Source of the DNA: Amaranthus tricolor
Lineage: Eukaryota > Streptophyta > Magnoliopsida > Caryophyllales > Amaranthaceae
Direction: 5' to 3'
Assembly (NCBI RefSeq): GCF_026212465.1
Contig: NC_080051.1
Span: forward strand, 17,042,267-17,106,266
Length of the DNA stretch: 64,000 nt
The position numbers and the translations under genes are program-made. Under the pieces are notes generated by a model. The model was not told where the DNA came from. It searched no databases and saw only the letters and a list, made by a program, of their open reading frames with translations. The first letter of the stretch is position 1. The number at the start of each line of letters is the position of its first letter. Positions 46,666 through 59,663 of this stretch are shown here, in pieces.

Positions 46666-49600
46666 ATGAAGTGTTTTCATTTCAATAATGGTGAAAGAAG
46701 ATCAGAAGATGGGGAAGAGGATGTGGTTACATCAGGAAGAGCAAGAGTTTCTTGGGCTCGTTCTTTGAGTATTGCTAGTAGTACAACTAGTACTAGCACT
46801 ACTACTGAGTTAAGACGATCTGAGTTCTCTGGTGACTCAGAGTTTTCTGGATTTTTCTCTTTGTTAGCTCAGAATCGTGGGGTTTGTAACGATCTGAGAG
46901 TGTTTAGTTTTGCTGAGTTGAAATCGGCAACTCGTGGGTTTAATCGAAGTCTTTTGATTGGTGAAGGAGGATTTGGTTGTGTTTATAGAGGAAATATTCA
47001 TATTAATGACATTAATGAGAATGAGAGTAATGATTTTACCATTTCCAAGATTGATGTTGCTGTTAAACAGCTTAATCGTTATGGTTTCCAGGCATGTTTT
47101 CTTTTTCTCAATCTTATTAATTTTTCCTTTTTGTGCATTGTCAGAAATTTTTAGATTTTGATCCTTAAAATGTGGGTTGTTTTCATTCATAAAAAAATGG
47201 TAATTTATTTCAGATTATGATTTGAATTGTGATTATTGATAGTTAATGTTTGTTCTTGATTTACAATCATGGTTATCAACCCAAAAATCCTTGGTTTTAG
47301 CTAATGTAGGGAATGGTTTTATTGTGATTTGTGAAATGGTGAATGTGTGAATTTTGAGGATCGTGTTGATTTGGGAACATCATTATTACAACTATTGATT
47401 TGACTTAACTTAAAATACACTCAATAAAAAATAATTATTTTCTTTGGGAATAATTGTTGTGTTGATCTAAAAGATAATGGAGTTGTTTAGCTCCTGTCAA
47501 AGCTCAAGGAGGATTGTTTATCAGTTTGGTTTTGGACTTATATTCATGGTATATTTTTGTTCTTTTGTTGAGTATTGCTCTTGGTGGACTACTGACTTAA
47601 TGACAAAATTTGCTTATTTAGTAGCTTATCTAAAAGTAATAGGGGAGGTTTTGAGCATGTTCAACATGTTCGAAGGTTTTGAGCATGTTCAACATGTTCG
47701 ACAGCATAGGGCCTCGAAAAATTAGGTGCCTCGTAGAGTATGTAAAATGTTTACGGATACAAAGTTGTTGCCACAGTATGAAAATGCACTGGGCCTTCAA
47801 AAAATTTATCGATTTTTGCTCTACCCTTGTAAAGTAAAGTTAAAACTTTTCTTTGTTGAGTCATGGCCTTGTGGGAGAAGAATTAATTGATAGTTCACAA
47901 ATTGATATTCTGCATTTACCAGACAAGAAGAGTTGTTTATACTATTTTAGGTGTAATTTACTTAACATTAGAGTGTTTTTCGGCTGTGTAGTCAGTAGTG
48001 TATACATCTGATGTCTAACATGAGGCACCCTTTATGGGTTTCTTTTGATTTTCCATTCTAGTTAGCAGGGGCATAAAGAGTGGATCAATGAAGTGAATTG
48101 GTTAGGTGTAATTAAGCACCCAAATCTTGTTAAGTTAGTTGGATATTGTGCTGAGGATGATGAAAGAGGGATTCAAAGACTTTTGGTGTATGAGCTTATG
48201 AAGAACAAAAGCTTGGAGGATCATCTTATGGATCGTGTGCCCTCACCATTGCCATGGATGACGAGGCTCAAAATTGCACGAGATGCTGCTCGTGGATTGG
48301 CATATTTGCACGAAGAAATGGATTTTCAGGTACCACAAGTTGCGTGTTTTGTATCTATTACAGGAATATCTTAAGCATTGTTCATTTGTTAGTGATTCCG
48401 GACTAGTAGCGTTCTCTAATGAGTACTTATAGGAGCTTTTTTAAAGCCAAAATACACTGAAAAAAATCCACAATACCATATGCTTGGGACAACCGAAACT
48501 GTTTCTCTTATGCAAGGTAAAACTGATATTTTCGTACCGGTTGTGTACTCTTCATAAACAGCTAGAGTTGCTACCCACAGTAGCTATTCTTCATGAGAAA
48601 TTGCCACGGTTGCAGTATATTTGCCCCTTTATGAAGGGGTTTTGGATAGTGATTCTAGGACTTATTAAGATGAAAAGAAATTTTTTTTAATAAGGTGAAA
48701 CAGCTACTTTTATGTCATTCCAAAATACATGGACTGTATTTTGAGAATTAAATTATCAAGTGTTGTATTTTGAAAATTTTTGACACTTTTAACAATATTT
48801 TAGGAAAAAAGTTATTATTTAATGGTTTGTATTAGTACTAGTAATAATTCATATAGGATAGTAAGATTCTCCCTAATTGCTTATGTTAGCTGCAACCCAC
48901 TGTGAAAGAAATAAATGTTAGCTGCACTTTCCTGACTAGGGATTTGGAATGTTTTGATTTCTGGCGATTTGGTCTTGCTATTCTATTTTTGTGTGCTTGA
49001 TAGTGCTCTTAAGTCTTAATAATTTGTAGGCTGTAGGCTGTAGGAACTAGCAACTTGGTAGTTTACATGATCTAGTGCCCTAGGTAAAAGTCTTATAGAC
49101 TTGGTCTACAATATTTTAGTACTCCGCACCAAGCTTATAGCAAGTATTTCATTAAGTGAAAATACTTACTATTTTAATACCTCTAAGGTTGATGCACAAT
49201 AAAATAGTGCAGACCAAATCCATGTAAGACTTTTCTCATGCACTGTTTGATTGAACATGGTAGATGTTTTAGTTTTACAAATCAAAAACTATTTTTTCAG
49301 TTACAAATATGTGAAATATTTACTTATTTACATACAGCTTTATGGGTCATCTTGCACTTAACTTGGAAATCCTCGATCTGCTATTCTTCGGTTATTTGCT
49401 GTATGTGACGGTATTATACCATAGAATTTATAAAGAGAATAGCAACCTAATACAATGCTGGTGATTTGAATGGAATTATTTATTTTTCTTAATTTTAATA
49501 GTGGATAGGGCATGGTTGGTATGTCCTATTCTTCTAAAATTTTAACAAAACTTGATGTTCCTTACTAACATCCATAAAGGATTTGATGTTGATCTTGGTT

Positions 49601-51034
49601 GGTGGCTGATGCCGTTATTGCAGCTAATATTTCGAGATTTTAAAACATCAAATGTGTTATTGGATGAAGATTTCAATGCCAAGCTCTCAGACTTTGGATT
49701 GGCTAGGCTGGGGCCTGCTGAGGGATACAGCCATGTTTCAACATCAGTAAGTTTTGTCAACTATTTTTGTAATACTTGTGCTATGGGGTCTAAATAATTT
49801 GTTAAATTAGCATTACTGGATGTCAGCAAGTGTGAATTTTTCACTATTACTTGGTCAAAAATGTATACCAGTTTGCTCAAGTCATCAGCAACACAAATTC
49901 TTAAATTAGATGGTTTCATGGTGAGACTATCTCTATTGTGCTGGCTCATTATATGGGTCGTCTCATTGTGAGACGGTCTCATATAAGACGAGCTACAGCA
50001 ATACTACATCTTTTAGGAGTAAAAAATCACATGATTTGGAAGCCTTAGGGATATTATGATCTTAATTATGCGTCAATGTATACCGATGTTCTGATTTATC
50101 ACCAAAGACATCTCCATCTACCTTTTTAACCATAAGGAAAATTGCGAGTGAGTTAAAAAAATTAGACGGTAATAGAATATAAAAATATACTATTACCTAC
50201 TTTGTCCTCTTTGTTCTTGATCCCGAGCAGTGTTACATGATTCTCTAATCGCCTAGCGGATTGCAAATGAAAAAAGCGAATTATGATCGGATTTACGCTA
50301 TTTTTTAATCATTCTAAGCGAATCGTGAATTCAAAAGTCGAATTAACTAGCGAATTATGTTTTCAATGATCCTGAGTTATCTGATACCATTTGTCCTGGA
50401 TTTGTATGTATGAAATGTCTTTTAGTACTGATATTTGAATCAACTGTCATAGGTAGTAGGAACAGTGGGTTATGCAGCTCCTGAGTATGTCATGACTGGC
50501 AAGTTAACTGTCAAGAGTGATGTATGGAGTTTTGGCGTAGTTCTCTTTGAACTCATAACAGGAAGACGAGCAGTTGAAAGAAATCTACCACGGAATGAAC
50601 AGAAGCTCTTGGATTGGATTAGACCCTTTGTATCGGATTCAAAAAAATTCCACTTGATTGTAGATTCACGGTTGGAGGGACAATTCTGTAAGAAAACTGT
50701 GTGGAGACTAGCATCGTTAGCAAACAAATGTATTGCTAAGCAACCCAAAGCTCGCCCTAAAATGAGCGAGGTTGTTGAAATACTAGGTAGTATCATAGAC
50801 GAGGCATCATCACAGGAAGACACAGATCAGTCCAAGCCCAATAAACAAGCTGAAGATGAATGTGAAGACCTCGAAGGAGAAACAGAACCCAAAGTGGAAA
50901 CGGAGCACATAAAACCTGGGAACAATTACCTTAGGAAAGTGTTGGACATAAAAGAAATGGTCAATTTAAGGAACAAATCTATTGGGAAGCTAGATTGGAA
51001 GAATTGGACTCCTGGGTTAGTCAAAACTTCATGA
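46666..51034 (+). CDS. Receptor-like cytoplasmic kinase, subfamily VII (PCRK/PBL19-like)
   Basis: Exons are 46666-47091, 48069-48329, 49624-49746 and 50453-51034, giving 463 residues with all phases in frame. Intron 1 is GC-AG; introns 2 and 3 are GT-AG. It begins MKCF: there is no Gly2 for myristoylation, but Cys3 could be palmitoylated, as proposed for this branch. A Ser/Thr-rich N-terminus precedes the kinase domain: Gly loop [11 protein letters not shown] from residue 99, VAVKQL with catalytic Lys134, IFRDFKTSN with Asp234, DFG at 252-254, and APE at 279-281. The activation loop [12 protein letters not shown] and the TVGYAAPEY motif fit RLCK-VII. An acidic C-terminal extension follows. 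The branch relays signals from pattern-recognition receptors to MAP kinases. No defect seen; the exact orthologue is not settled. Confidence 0.95.
47646..47832 (-). repeat. Dispersed repeat family A, copy 3 (kinase intron 1)
   Basis: Its reverse complement reads CAAGGGTAGAGCAAAAATCG.. to ..GTCGAACATGTTGAACATGC, aligning with 14801-14990 and 24396-24580. Its inner end is locally duplicated: a 28-bp unit AGGTTTTGAGCATGTTCAAC.. occurs twice in tandem at 47646-47701. Confidence 0.75.
49915..49995. repeat. Short GAGACGGTCT-type repeat (kinase intron 3)
   Basis: It contains GGTCGTCTCATTGTGAGACG and GTCTCATATAAGACGAGCT, related to the ends of the element at 44455-44700 with the interior lost. Confidence 0.6.
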
Positions 51035-52544
51035 TCAAGACGCCCTTCAATTGGGTTTCGACTGCTATCTGATGATGCTAACAAGTGTATCGAAAACTTT
51101 CAGTAGATCAGCTGCAACTTTTTTGTTTCGATGATTTACTTATTTGATTCAAACCCTCCTTCCCTTGGGCCTTGGTTGGGAAAGTGAGGGTGGTTGCATA
51201 TGTAAATATAGGTGTAAATTATTGCATAGAAAAGCTCTTAAGGCTTGCTTTGCATTTTGGTAAGTGTTGTTTCCTGGTCTGTGGATCACCCCTCTTTTCG
51301 TTTTCGGGCAAGTTCTTGCAGTTGAAAGCGCATTTAGCGACCAGATGTGAAAAACCAAAGGACTATTGTATTATTTCCCCACAATTTGCTAAACATTCAC
51401 CATTCTTGATAAGATTATTGAACTGTGTTTTTTAGTTGAATCCTCATTTCCTAGTAATCTTGGTACAAGTTTGATCCTAATAACCAAGGATGTGTTCAGC
51501 ATAGCAATGTAAGTAGTTGTTGGTGGTTTATTAAGGCTACAACATGACTTTTGGAAAAATTTTACTGTACATCAACATAGCTGTTTGAGTTATATTTTAT
51601 GGTGCAAGTAATTATTTTCACATTGTTACAACTTCTACCATTTCAAGTTCAAAAGTAGCATTTTATTAATTTTTTCCCTTTAATTTCTTCAATTAGTTAT
51701 ATTCCAAAAAATACTATAGCAACTACTTTTATTAAACATTTACGACTATCGTTAACTAACAATTACCTTTACAACTACTTTGCAACGAATAGGAGTTAAA
51801 CAATGAGTGTAGATGATGTAACATGATTGCAAAAATAGGGATGCAAAATGAAATTTGAACTATTGAATTAAGGCATATGTTTGTTGTAAGAACTATAACA
51901 CCTAGACCCCGTCGGACCGTTAATGATGATTACCCATAGAAGCTGTAGACTGGATATTTATTCTAAGATCGCTCCGCACTAAGCACGCTTAACTGTGGAG
52001 TTCTTAGCAATTGGGCTTTCTAGAAAACAAGATGCACCTTATTGATATACGTAGTCTATCAATCATTTTTAAATACTCAACCTGGGTTATCACAAGAACG
52101 CTTAAGTGTTTTTTTTGCTTAGGGTCATCAATTAAAATCTTCATTTTGTTTCATGGGTTGCACAAGGTTTACTCAACTAATGGTTTGGCTTAATGTTTTG
52201 ATTTTCGTTCATAGTAAGCTCAAACCTAATCCAAACCAAAAATTAAAAATTGCTATAGCAAGTCATCCGGTTATCGGATTTACTCTAAGAAAATACTTTT
52301 TAAAGTTGAGATTATTCATAGTTAATTAATAGGTGGGATATTGTAGGAAAATCATGAAAAAGTTAGATTATTCTATGTAATATTTTCAACAAAAATTCTC
52401 AAAATATGCTTCAAAAAGTATTAATATCTAAAATAAGCATTTTTGTATTCGAGGTTAGGCTGTTAAAAAATAAGTATATTAATTCCGTAAATAAGCGTTT
52501 TTGCTATTAAAAATAAAATAATAACCAGCACGATTTGTGTTTGC
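51035..52544. other. Kinase 3' region and intergenic DNA
   Basis: The 3' UTR of the kinase probably extends to about 51440. The rest is AT-rich with no gene seen. Confidence 0.45.
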
Positions 52545-52720
52545 TATTACTAACAGCTAACAAAAGAAAGACAATGTCATAACGTTTAAAATGATAAAAA
52601 ACAACTTATGTTAGTTCGTTGTCATCAACAGCAAACCAACAAGTGACTTATTATTTTTGTCCTTTAAAGGTTATGACATTGTTTTCCTTTAGTTTGCTGT
52701 TAGTAACAATGAACAAAGCA
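52545..52720. mobile_element. Foldback/MITE-like inverted repeat
   Basis: A left arm of about 70 bp (TTTGCTATTACTAACAGCTA.., ..GACAATGTCATAACG) pairs with a right arm ending ..TTTGCTGTTAGTAACAATGA. Only about 30 bases separate the arms, so the DNA could form a long hairpin. Target duplication not resolved. Confidence 0.65.
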
Positions 52721-53079
52721 TTTTGACTTTTTTGACCAACTCCTTTTGTTCGTTGTTAGTAATAACAATTAAATACATGAACTTAACTTTGACTTTCCTA
52801 TTGTTCATAGATATCTCAAATCCACCAACTTACTTTTAAGCACCAACAACATATTTTTAAGCCTCATGCGTATCATAGGTTATATGTAAGACATCTTGCT
52901 TATTTGATAGATATTGTTACGGAATGAAGACTACAAACATGTTTAAAGTGTTCAACAGTAAACTATCTAGGTTTCGTTTATGTATACATAAACCTTGATG
53001 TATTTGCTAGTTATGTAGATTAGTTGTAGTTATTTGTTTGCTCATGAATACGCTCCAAGTGTATGAAATAGATTGTTGG

Positions 53080-53335
53080 TATTAAGTCGTGGCAATTCAT
53101 CATATAATCTCACTGTGGCTCACTAGTGTGGACACGGGACCCCCGTGTGATTGGGCTCACAAACTCATGGGTCAAGAGCGTTGACTTGCACTTACACTTA
53201 GTAAAGTTCATTGTTTTCCAAAACCATATGGTGGTAGGAGAATTAGTTCAACCATTATATATGCAAGTCCGTAACCCACTATTTTATCTATGCGGAATCT
53301 TATCTCACATGTGAAGTATTTCTAACCGTTAGACT
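53080..53335. repeat. Dispersed repeat family B, copy 1
   Basis: It shares an ordered series of blocks (..GTGTGGACA.., ..GTTGACTT.., ..TATACAAGT-like.., ..GTGAAGTATTTC..) with 63545-63790 in the same orientation. No protein coding potential is seen. Confidence 0.65.
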
Positions 53336-53610
53336 ATTTTAGTTGTAATGCAAAGGTTTTTGATGAGTAAAAAATCTAATTTTTTGTCTTTAGGTTTATC
53401 TTATAAATAACAATCTGATATAGCAGTTTATTTCAATATGAATTGTTATGTCAAATAGTAGTTTACATTAAAACAATCGTTATGTCATATACCGGTTCAT
53501 ATTAAACCAAATTTATGTATTACATAGCATTTAATTTACATCGTATATTTAAATAAATATTTTTTAGTGTAAATAGATGAATCTCTATGTCACATAGCTA
53601 TTTATATGTA

Positions 53611-53892
53611 GGAAAATTTGTAAAAAAATACTCTCAACTATTGCTGATTGACGCAAAATACCCTTAGCTGTCATTTAACTCTATATACCCCCAAGTATTG
53701 GGATAGTTAACCTTGAACAGTATGCATATTATTTTCAACTGGTTGTTTTTGGGTATTTTGAGTCAATTAACAATAGTTTGGGTTATACAACGTTAAGTAT
53801 CCCAATACTTAGAGGTATATAAGCTTAAATGATGTTCGAAAATATTTTAAGTCCATCAACAATAATTGAGTGCATTTTTTATAAAATTTTTC
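53611..53892. mobile_element. MULE-type MITE with perfect 9-bp target duplication
   Basis: 282 bp. Left end GGAAAATTTGTAAAAAAATAC, right end the reverse complement of GAAAAATTTTATAAAAAATGC. TIRs are about 105 bp with blocks such as AAGTATTGGGATA near their inner ends. TTATATGTA flanks it on both sides (53602-53610 and 53893-53901). Nine-base duplications are the mark of the Mutator superfamily. Confidence 0.88.
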
Positions 53893-53901
53893 TTATATGT
53901 A

Positions 53902-55072
53902 AATTGTTGTCACACGACAATTCAATCAATCGTTAAAAAAAGACTTCATTCGACATGGACTATAGAATGGAAAATAAATTTGAATTTAGGGTAAAGGAAG
54001 AATTATGTTCTAATTGGCATTATTTTTATAAAAAAATTAGACCTTAAGTGGGTACCCAACGAATTCTGCTACCCAGCTATGTCTACTTCTGCTGCAATTG
54101 AATCAAATTGGGCTCATTTTAGGGGAATAAGTCGCTGTTAGTGTAACAGCGATTTTGAGTTTTTATTTTTTTTTTTTCCTCTTTTACTGTTACTACCAGC
54201 GTTTCTTGCCAAACTTAAATTTGGATGTACGGACGCTTATTTTGAGAAATAAGTTTTCACAGAACTTATTTTGAGAAATAAATTATTTAATTGTCTTATT
54301 TTTTTCAAATTTTCGATCTCAAATGGGTACTTCAATTTGGCCTCCAATTGGAGGTGGGTATGCTCAAGTTCCAAATTAAAAGTTTCTCTCTCTTCTAAAT
54401 CCAAGCTATAATCCTTCTAAAATTAATTTCACTCTCTTTCTCTTTCAAATTATACGAAAATTACAAATTCAGTCGATAACAAGTAAATAAGATCTTTTCT
54501 AATTAAAATAATATAAAGTTAAAACATTTAAAAGATCAATCAAAGTTGAAACCTTTAAAAGCAGAGCACTAAAAGTTTGTATTTTTAAAATCAATATTTC
54601 CTAAAAAAAAATTATGGAAGTCAAATACTTACTTTGTCTCTTTTAATTACATCACTTTCTATAAAATTGGATTATTAAATGGTTTCATTTATCTTACATC
54701 ATGTTTCTATTTGAAAGTAGACTTATCACCTACTTTTAACTTCATTTATATGTTTAAACACTCATTGAATTGACAACCATACAATTTAATTTCTCTACAT
54801 TTATTACAAAGGATCTGTTTTATCCTTAAAACACTTTAGTTTCTCTTTAAGTAGTATATAATTTATAGCTGCGTTTGGGGAAGATGTTGATGGTCTAGAG
54901 TTCTTACTTCCTTTTTTGATCTTCCACATTACTATAATAGGTAGTTTTAAAAGTTCTTCCACTTTAAAATACTTTGTATTTTTAGAAAGTTTTTATCCCA
55001 TTTTTACCCCCTTAAAACCCTCTCTTTTCTTTTAATGTACTCTTTTTCTTTTATTTATAATTATTTTCTTTC
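53902..55072. other. Intergenic region
   Basis: AT-rich, no gene or clear repeat seen. Confidence 0.5.
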
Positions 55073-55328
55073 TCATACTTCCAATACAATCATTACTTCA
55101 CACTACTATTTAATTAAAATAATACCCACTACAATCTCGTATTTCCAATACAATCATTACTTCACACTACTATTTAATTAAAATAATACCCACTACAACC
55201 TCATACTTCCAATATAATCATTACTTCACACTACTATTTAATTAAAATAATACCCACTACAACCTCATACTTCCAATACAATCATTACCTCACACTACTA
55301 TTTAATTAAAATAATACCCACTACAATC
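55073..55328. repeat. 64-bp tandem repeat, four copies
   Basis: The unit contains CCAATACAATCATTACTTCA and TTTAATTAAAATAATACCCA. Copies are exactly 64 bases apart (phase points 55081, 55145, 55209, 55273) and differ at only a few bases, so the expansion is recent. Confidence 0.95.
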
Positions 55329-56921
55329 CAAAGATTCTATCTTCCTTAATATGTGTGAAAAACTCAAAGTGGAAAATCAAAAAAGAACAGAGGAAGTACT
55401 AGTTATATTAGAGTTACTGATACTATTAGTCATTTAAATTTATTTTATATGTTACGACAACTATATAAGAAAAATTAAGTCAAGTAAAATTTTATTTAAA
55501 TCATCCAATTGCATAATATCATATATACATTTTATAATTTTTAGTTATATATAATTTAATTTATAAATTATCAAAATAACAGATGAAATTATGGGCAATG
55601 ATATTTACAACCCTTAAGGCTATACATAAAAGTTCGTAGATTATTTTTATTATCAATAATTTTAAGTTTTCAAAAGAATCTAGTATAGAAAATTGAGAAT
55701 AATTAATATTTTTTATAGTTATTTTAAATTTCCAAGAAAAAAGTAATGATAAAATATTAAAAGATAATTAAATCTTATGTTTTCATAGTATAAACAATAT
55801 TGAATTGCATAAAAAAATATACAAGATTCTTTCTTATATACAACTCTAAGAGTTGTATATATTATCATTTTTCTTAAATTATATATTCTCTTCGTCCTAT
55901 GGAATTTGCAGCATTTTTCATTTTTGTTTGTCCCACTTAATTTGCATCAAATCTATTTATACAATGACCCATCACTTTCTTTTAATCTCGTCTATATTTT
56001 AACTCTCTTTTAATTTTATCCATATAATTATTTTCTATCTTTATTTATTACCACTTAGTTAAAAGTAACTTAATTTTTCTTTGACTTAAATTCAAACATA
56101 GTTGTATACTAGTAATGGAATAGAGAAACTACAATACTACAGTTAGTAATTCGGTATGGCTAGTGCCTAACTGCCTACGACCTGGAAGGTTGCAAACCCG
56201 ACAAAAGGTGACGTTCACGTTTAAACAAGGGAAATTCAAATAGCTTCTCTTTTGAATCACCTTATCAATCCACTACCCTCCCATTTTTATTTTATACCAT
56301 CATTTTACTTATTTGTGATAAAGATATAGAAGAATTTCATAAATACTATGCTTTTATAGTTTGTTGTTTTATATTTTTTATATTTGACTTTTTATAAAAT
56401 TTAATTTTTCATTTGAATTATTATATTTTTAAAAAGATATAATTAAAACACATAAATATTAATATTATGAAAATAAAACTTAACCTGTAAGTATTGTCAG
56501 TGTTAAGTTTTCATAAAGGAGGAGGATCAGATGTAGGTTAGTGATAACTAGCATAGTAACATTTAGTCACATCTCATGATCATGAATCCAAAAACAATTC
56601 TCATGAGAGCTCCTTTTATTAAGCGATACGTACGTTACACTTCTTAGGCCTGAGTGTAGTAAAAAATATGCAAAGATTATTAGGTCGTCGTCCAAAAGCG
56701 ATGTGCCACATTGTCCAAATATGGTGTTAAATGAGAAACGACACATAGGATTTAAGAATAGAAGTTTAAGAAAAACCAAGAGTTCTAGATTAAGATTGAG
56801 ATATTGAAACATTAGTAGTTTGATTGATAGGTTTTTAGAACTAGTGAATTACGTAGAAATGAGGAGAATTTACATTCGAAGTCTATTAAGAGACAAATTG
56901 GGTTAGAGATATAGTCAAAAT
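55329..56921. other. Intergenic region
   Basis: AT-rich, no gene seen. A stretch near 55880-56090 resembles the short CTTCGTCC..ATTTGCA-type repeats common in plant genomes but was not resolved. Confidence 0.4.
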
Positions 56922-57596
56922 TAGACATGGGAAAAATTGATCCGACTCGAAAATTGAATCGAGATTCGATCAAAACAACTAGGTTGAAACCTGGAAATTT
57001 TGACCTGAACCCGAAAAATGACTAAACTCGAGAAAGCCGTTATAAAAACGAATCGATCGCGTCAGGATCGGGTTGGGCACGTTGGGTTCTACAGCTGTTA
57101 AATAAAAAAAAGGGTAAAACTTCTCCATTCGGGCGCACAAACAAAAAAAAACTAATGTTTCTTTATTTAATATGTTGTTTACTTATGTACTCTTACTATT
57201 TAAATTGTTATATTATGTTTGAGTCATTTGGATATCTTTATTGTAGTAAGATGCATTTTAGACTTTTAAACATTTCTTTATGTTGAATTATTATTATTTG
57301 GTCGTTAAAAAATTGTGTAGCTATTTTATTGTGAGATGTTATAGTAAACACTTTTTACGGAAAAAAAAGATTATATATTTTCAAATTCGAAGATAAAATA
57401 AGCAATCCCACAAACTTTTTTAAGCTAAACCAGAAATATAAAATGGTAATCCGTTGGGTCAATCTAAATCTACCTTAAACTTAGAGTGATCCGACATGAA
57501 ACTAATCTTATCCGAAACTGACCCGACCCAAAATAGTCCAACGACCAAAACTTATCCAACTTGAAACCTGACCAATCGACTGTTTTCTCAGGTCTA
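56922..57596. mobile_element. Non-autonomous hAT-type element
   Basis: Ends TAGACATGGGAAAA (left) and the complement of TAGACCTGAGAAAA (right) are inverted repeats. Flanks GTCAAAAT and ACCAAAAT match at 6 of 8 positions, consistent with an old 8-bp hAT target duplication. The interior is rich in GACCCGA/TCGGGT phrases and does not code for a transposase. Confidence 0.65.
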
Positions 57597-57899
57597 ACCA
57601 AAATGATAGTTGTGGAAACGCATGAATGCAAATTGTGATGTTGGACACAAGATAGAAATTAGAATGGAAATGGCGTTATTATGGATGAACAAACATCTAA
57701 TGATATAAATAGAAGTTGAGGTGTTAAGAAGACGTGGGAGGAAAAATTTAAAAATGATATAAGCAAGTTTTATCTCTCTAAGGACTTCATTAGGGATAGT
57801 CACCTATGCCTACATGTACATCACTAAAGCCTTGTTTATCCTCTTGTCTTTATGATTGCTTTTATATTTGTTTGGTCATGTTATTAGGCTTAATTTTAA

Positions 57900-59600
57900 T
57901 TTTGCTTTTATTTGTCTTGTTTTTTTGGTCTTTTTTTGTCACGCTTTGCTTTCCTATATAGGTCTTTCTCGAGCCAAATGACTCTTTCGTCGCATCCTCC
58001 TTTTTGGGTATGAATTGTCATTTTTCATCCATCTCCATATCCTAATCATAGTTTTAATAAACGCTTGATACACTAGGTATGATGATGATAGGTGCGTGCC
58101 TATATGCACCATAATTGAGGATAGAGTAATTATTTAAAATAAAATTTGGGAGGATCTTAAAGATGGGGTACAAAACATATTAATGAATGAGAAGTTGTAT
58201 ACCGGAGGTGAATTGAATGGGTGACTTTTAGAATTAGAGTAAACGTCAACTCAAACTACCTACTTTTTGACAAGGATGATAGTTACATGTGATTTCCTAA
58301 ATTGTAAGGATATCCTAGGAGAGTATGTAACCATCCTACAAAAACTCCTTATCCTAGATGTTTTACATCAAGTAAGATCAAAGGTAAAGAAATTTAAAGA
58401 GGATCGTAGGGATTAAACAATGGAGATTAAGAGAGGATAATGATAAAATTTTCATCGAGAAATTTGTTAAAGAAGCTGATTGGGAGATGACTTCAAATGC
58501 AAAGGATACTTGGACCAAAAATATAACTTGCATCCATCGAATACCTTAGGTGATTATAAGAGAATCAGGGGACTCTATCATGACAAAGAAGGATACAAAG
58601 TGGTGGAATCAAGAAGTCAAGGCAGCTATTAAGGAAAAGAAAATTGGTAGCTACATTAGGACAATGTAGGATTAAAATAAACTTAATCAAGTATAAGGAG
58701 ATCAAAACCAAGGCAAAATTAGTAGCTCCCAAGGCAAAATTATTGGTTTTTAAAAAGGTTTTTGACAAATTAGGTTCTACCAATGGGGGAAAAGATATCT
58801 ATAGGTTCTAAAGAGGTGTTTTGGTGGATGAGACTAAACATACCTAAACAATAAGTTAGAACGATGGAGATAAGAATTCGAGTCACGAGGGTTCAAATTA
58901 AATTGGAGTATGACGGAGTACAAGAAGTGTGACTTAAGCACACACAAGATAACGAAAGACATCATAAAGCTAGAAAAGAAAAACGTAACTTCAAGTGGAT
59001 GTTTCAAATATCTTGGTTTATATTTTAGAGTAGTGGGGAGTCATACAAGATGTAACCCATAGATTTAATAATGGGTAGCAAAAATAGTGAACGCCTACTA
59101 GGATGCTATGTGATTGAGATGTACCCGTAAAGCTAAAAGGTAAGTTCAAATGGCCATCATACCAGCGCTACATTACGGATTAGAGTTGGGCTTTTAAGAA
59201 AGGATTATTGTCGAAAGATGAGAGTAGCGGAAATGCAAATGCTTCAAAGCATGAGTGTGCATATTTTAAGGGATAGGATTCGAAATGAAGATATAATGGT
59301 TTAAGAATTGCAAATATTGAGGAAATAATGAAAGAAAATCATTTATGATGGTTTCGGCTTGTACAAAGACCGAGTATTAGTGAATCGGCGGGATTTAAAG
59401 AAGGCAAGGACGACCAAAGATGACTTGGAGGATAGGAGAAGAAAAGAATATGAATGATCTAAACTTACGGATTGAGATTATAAAAGTGTAGAATGAATGG
59501 AGAAGAATCCATGTGAATGACCTTTGGAACTAATATATTGGTTTATGTAGCTAACATCAATCTTTTAGGATTAAGACTTTAATATTATTGTTGTTATTGA
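57900..59600 (+). pseudogene. LINE (non-LTR retrotransposon) remnant
   Basis: Three plus-strand frames read, in pieces, as plant L1-type ORF2: a linker rich in Lys/Glu (58390-58760; ADWEMTSNA.. near 58478, WWNQEVKAAIKEKK near 58599), a C-terminal RT piece (near 58900-59030), and the terminal region around 59100-59530 (KLKGKF, then GRPKMTWR-like). It ends with a tail like TTTTAGGATTAAGACTTTAA.. followed by TTGTTGTTATTG, the usual 3' end of this plant LINE group. Many stops and frameshifts; the 5' boundary is not clear. The first part of RT, including the catalytic motif, was not found. Confidence 0.7.
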
Positions 59601-59663
59601 TACAATTAAACAATTCAAATAATATATCATTGACCATATTTTTTCTTACGCATTAGTCACTAT

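Noticed and set aside
55073..55328. CRISPR-like array
   Set aside because: Contiguous tandem units with no unique spacers, in a plant nuclear context.
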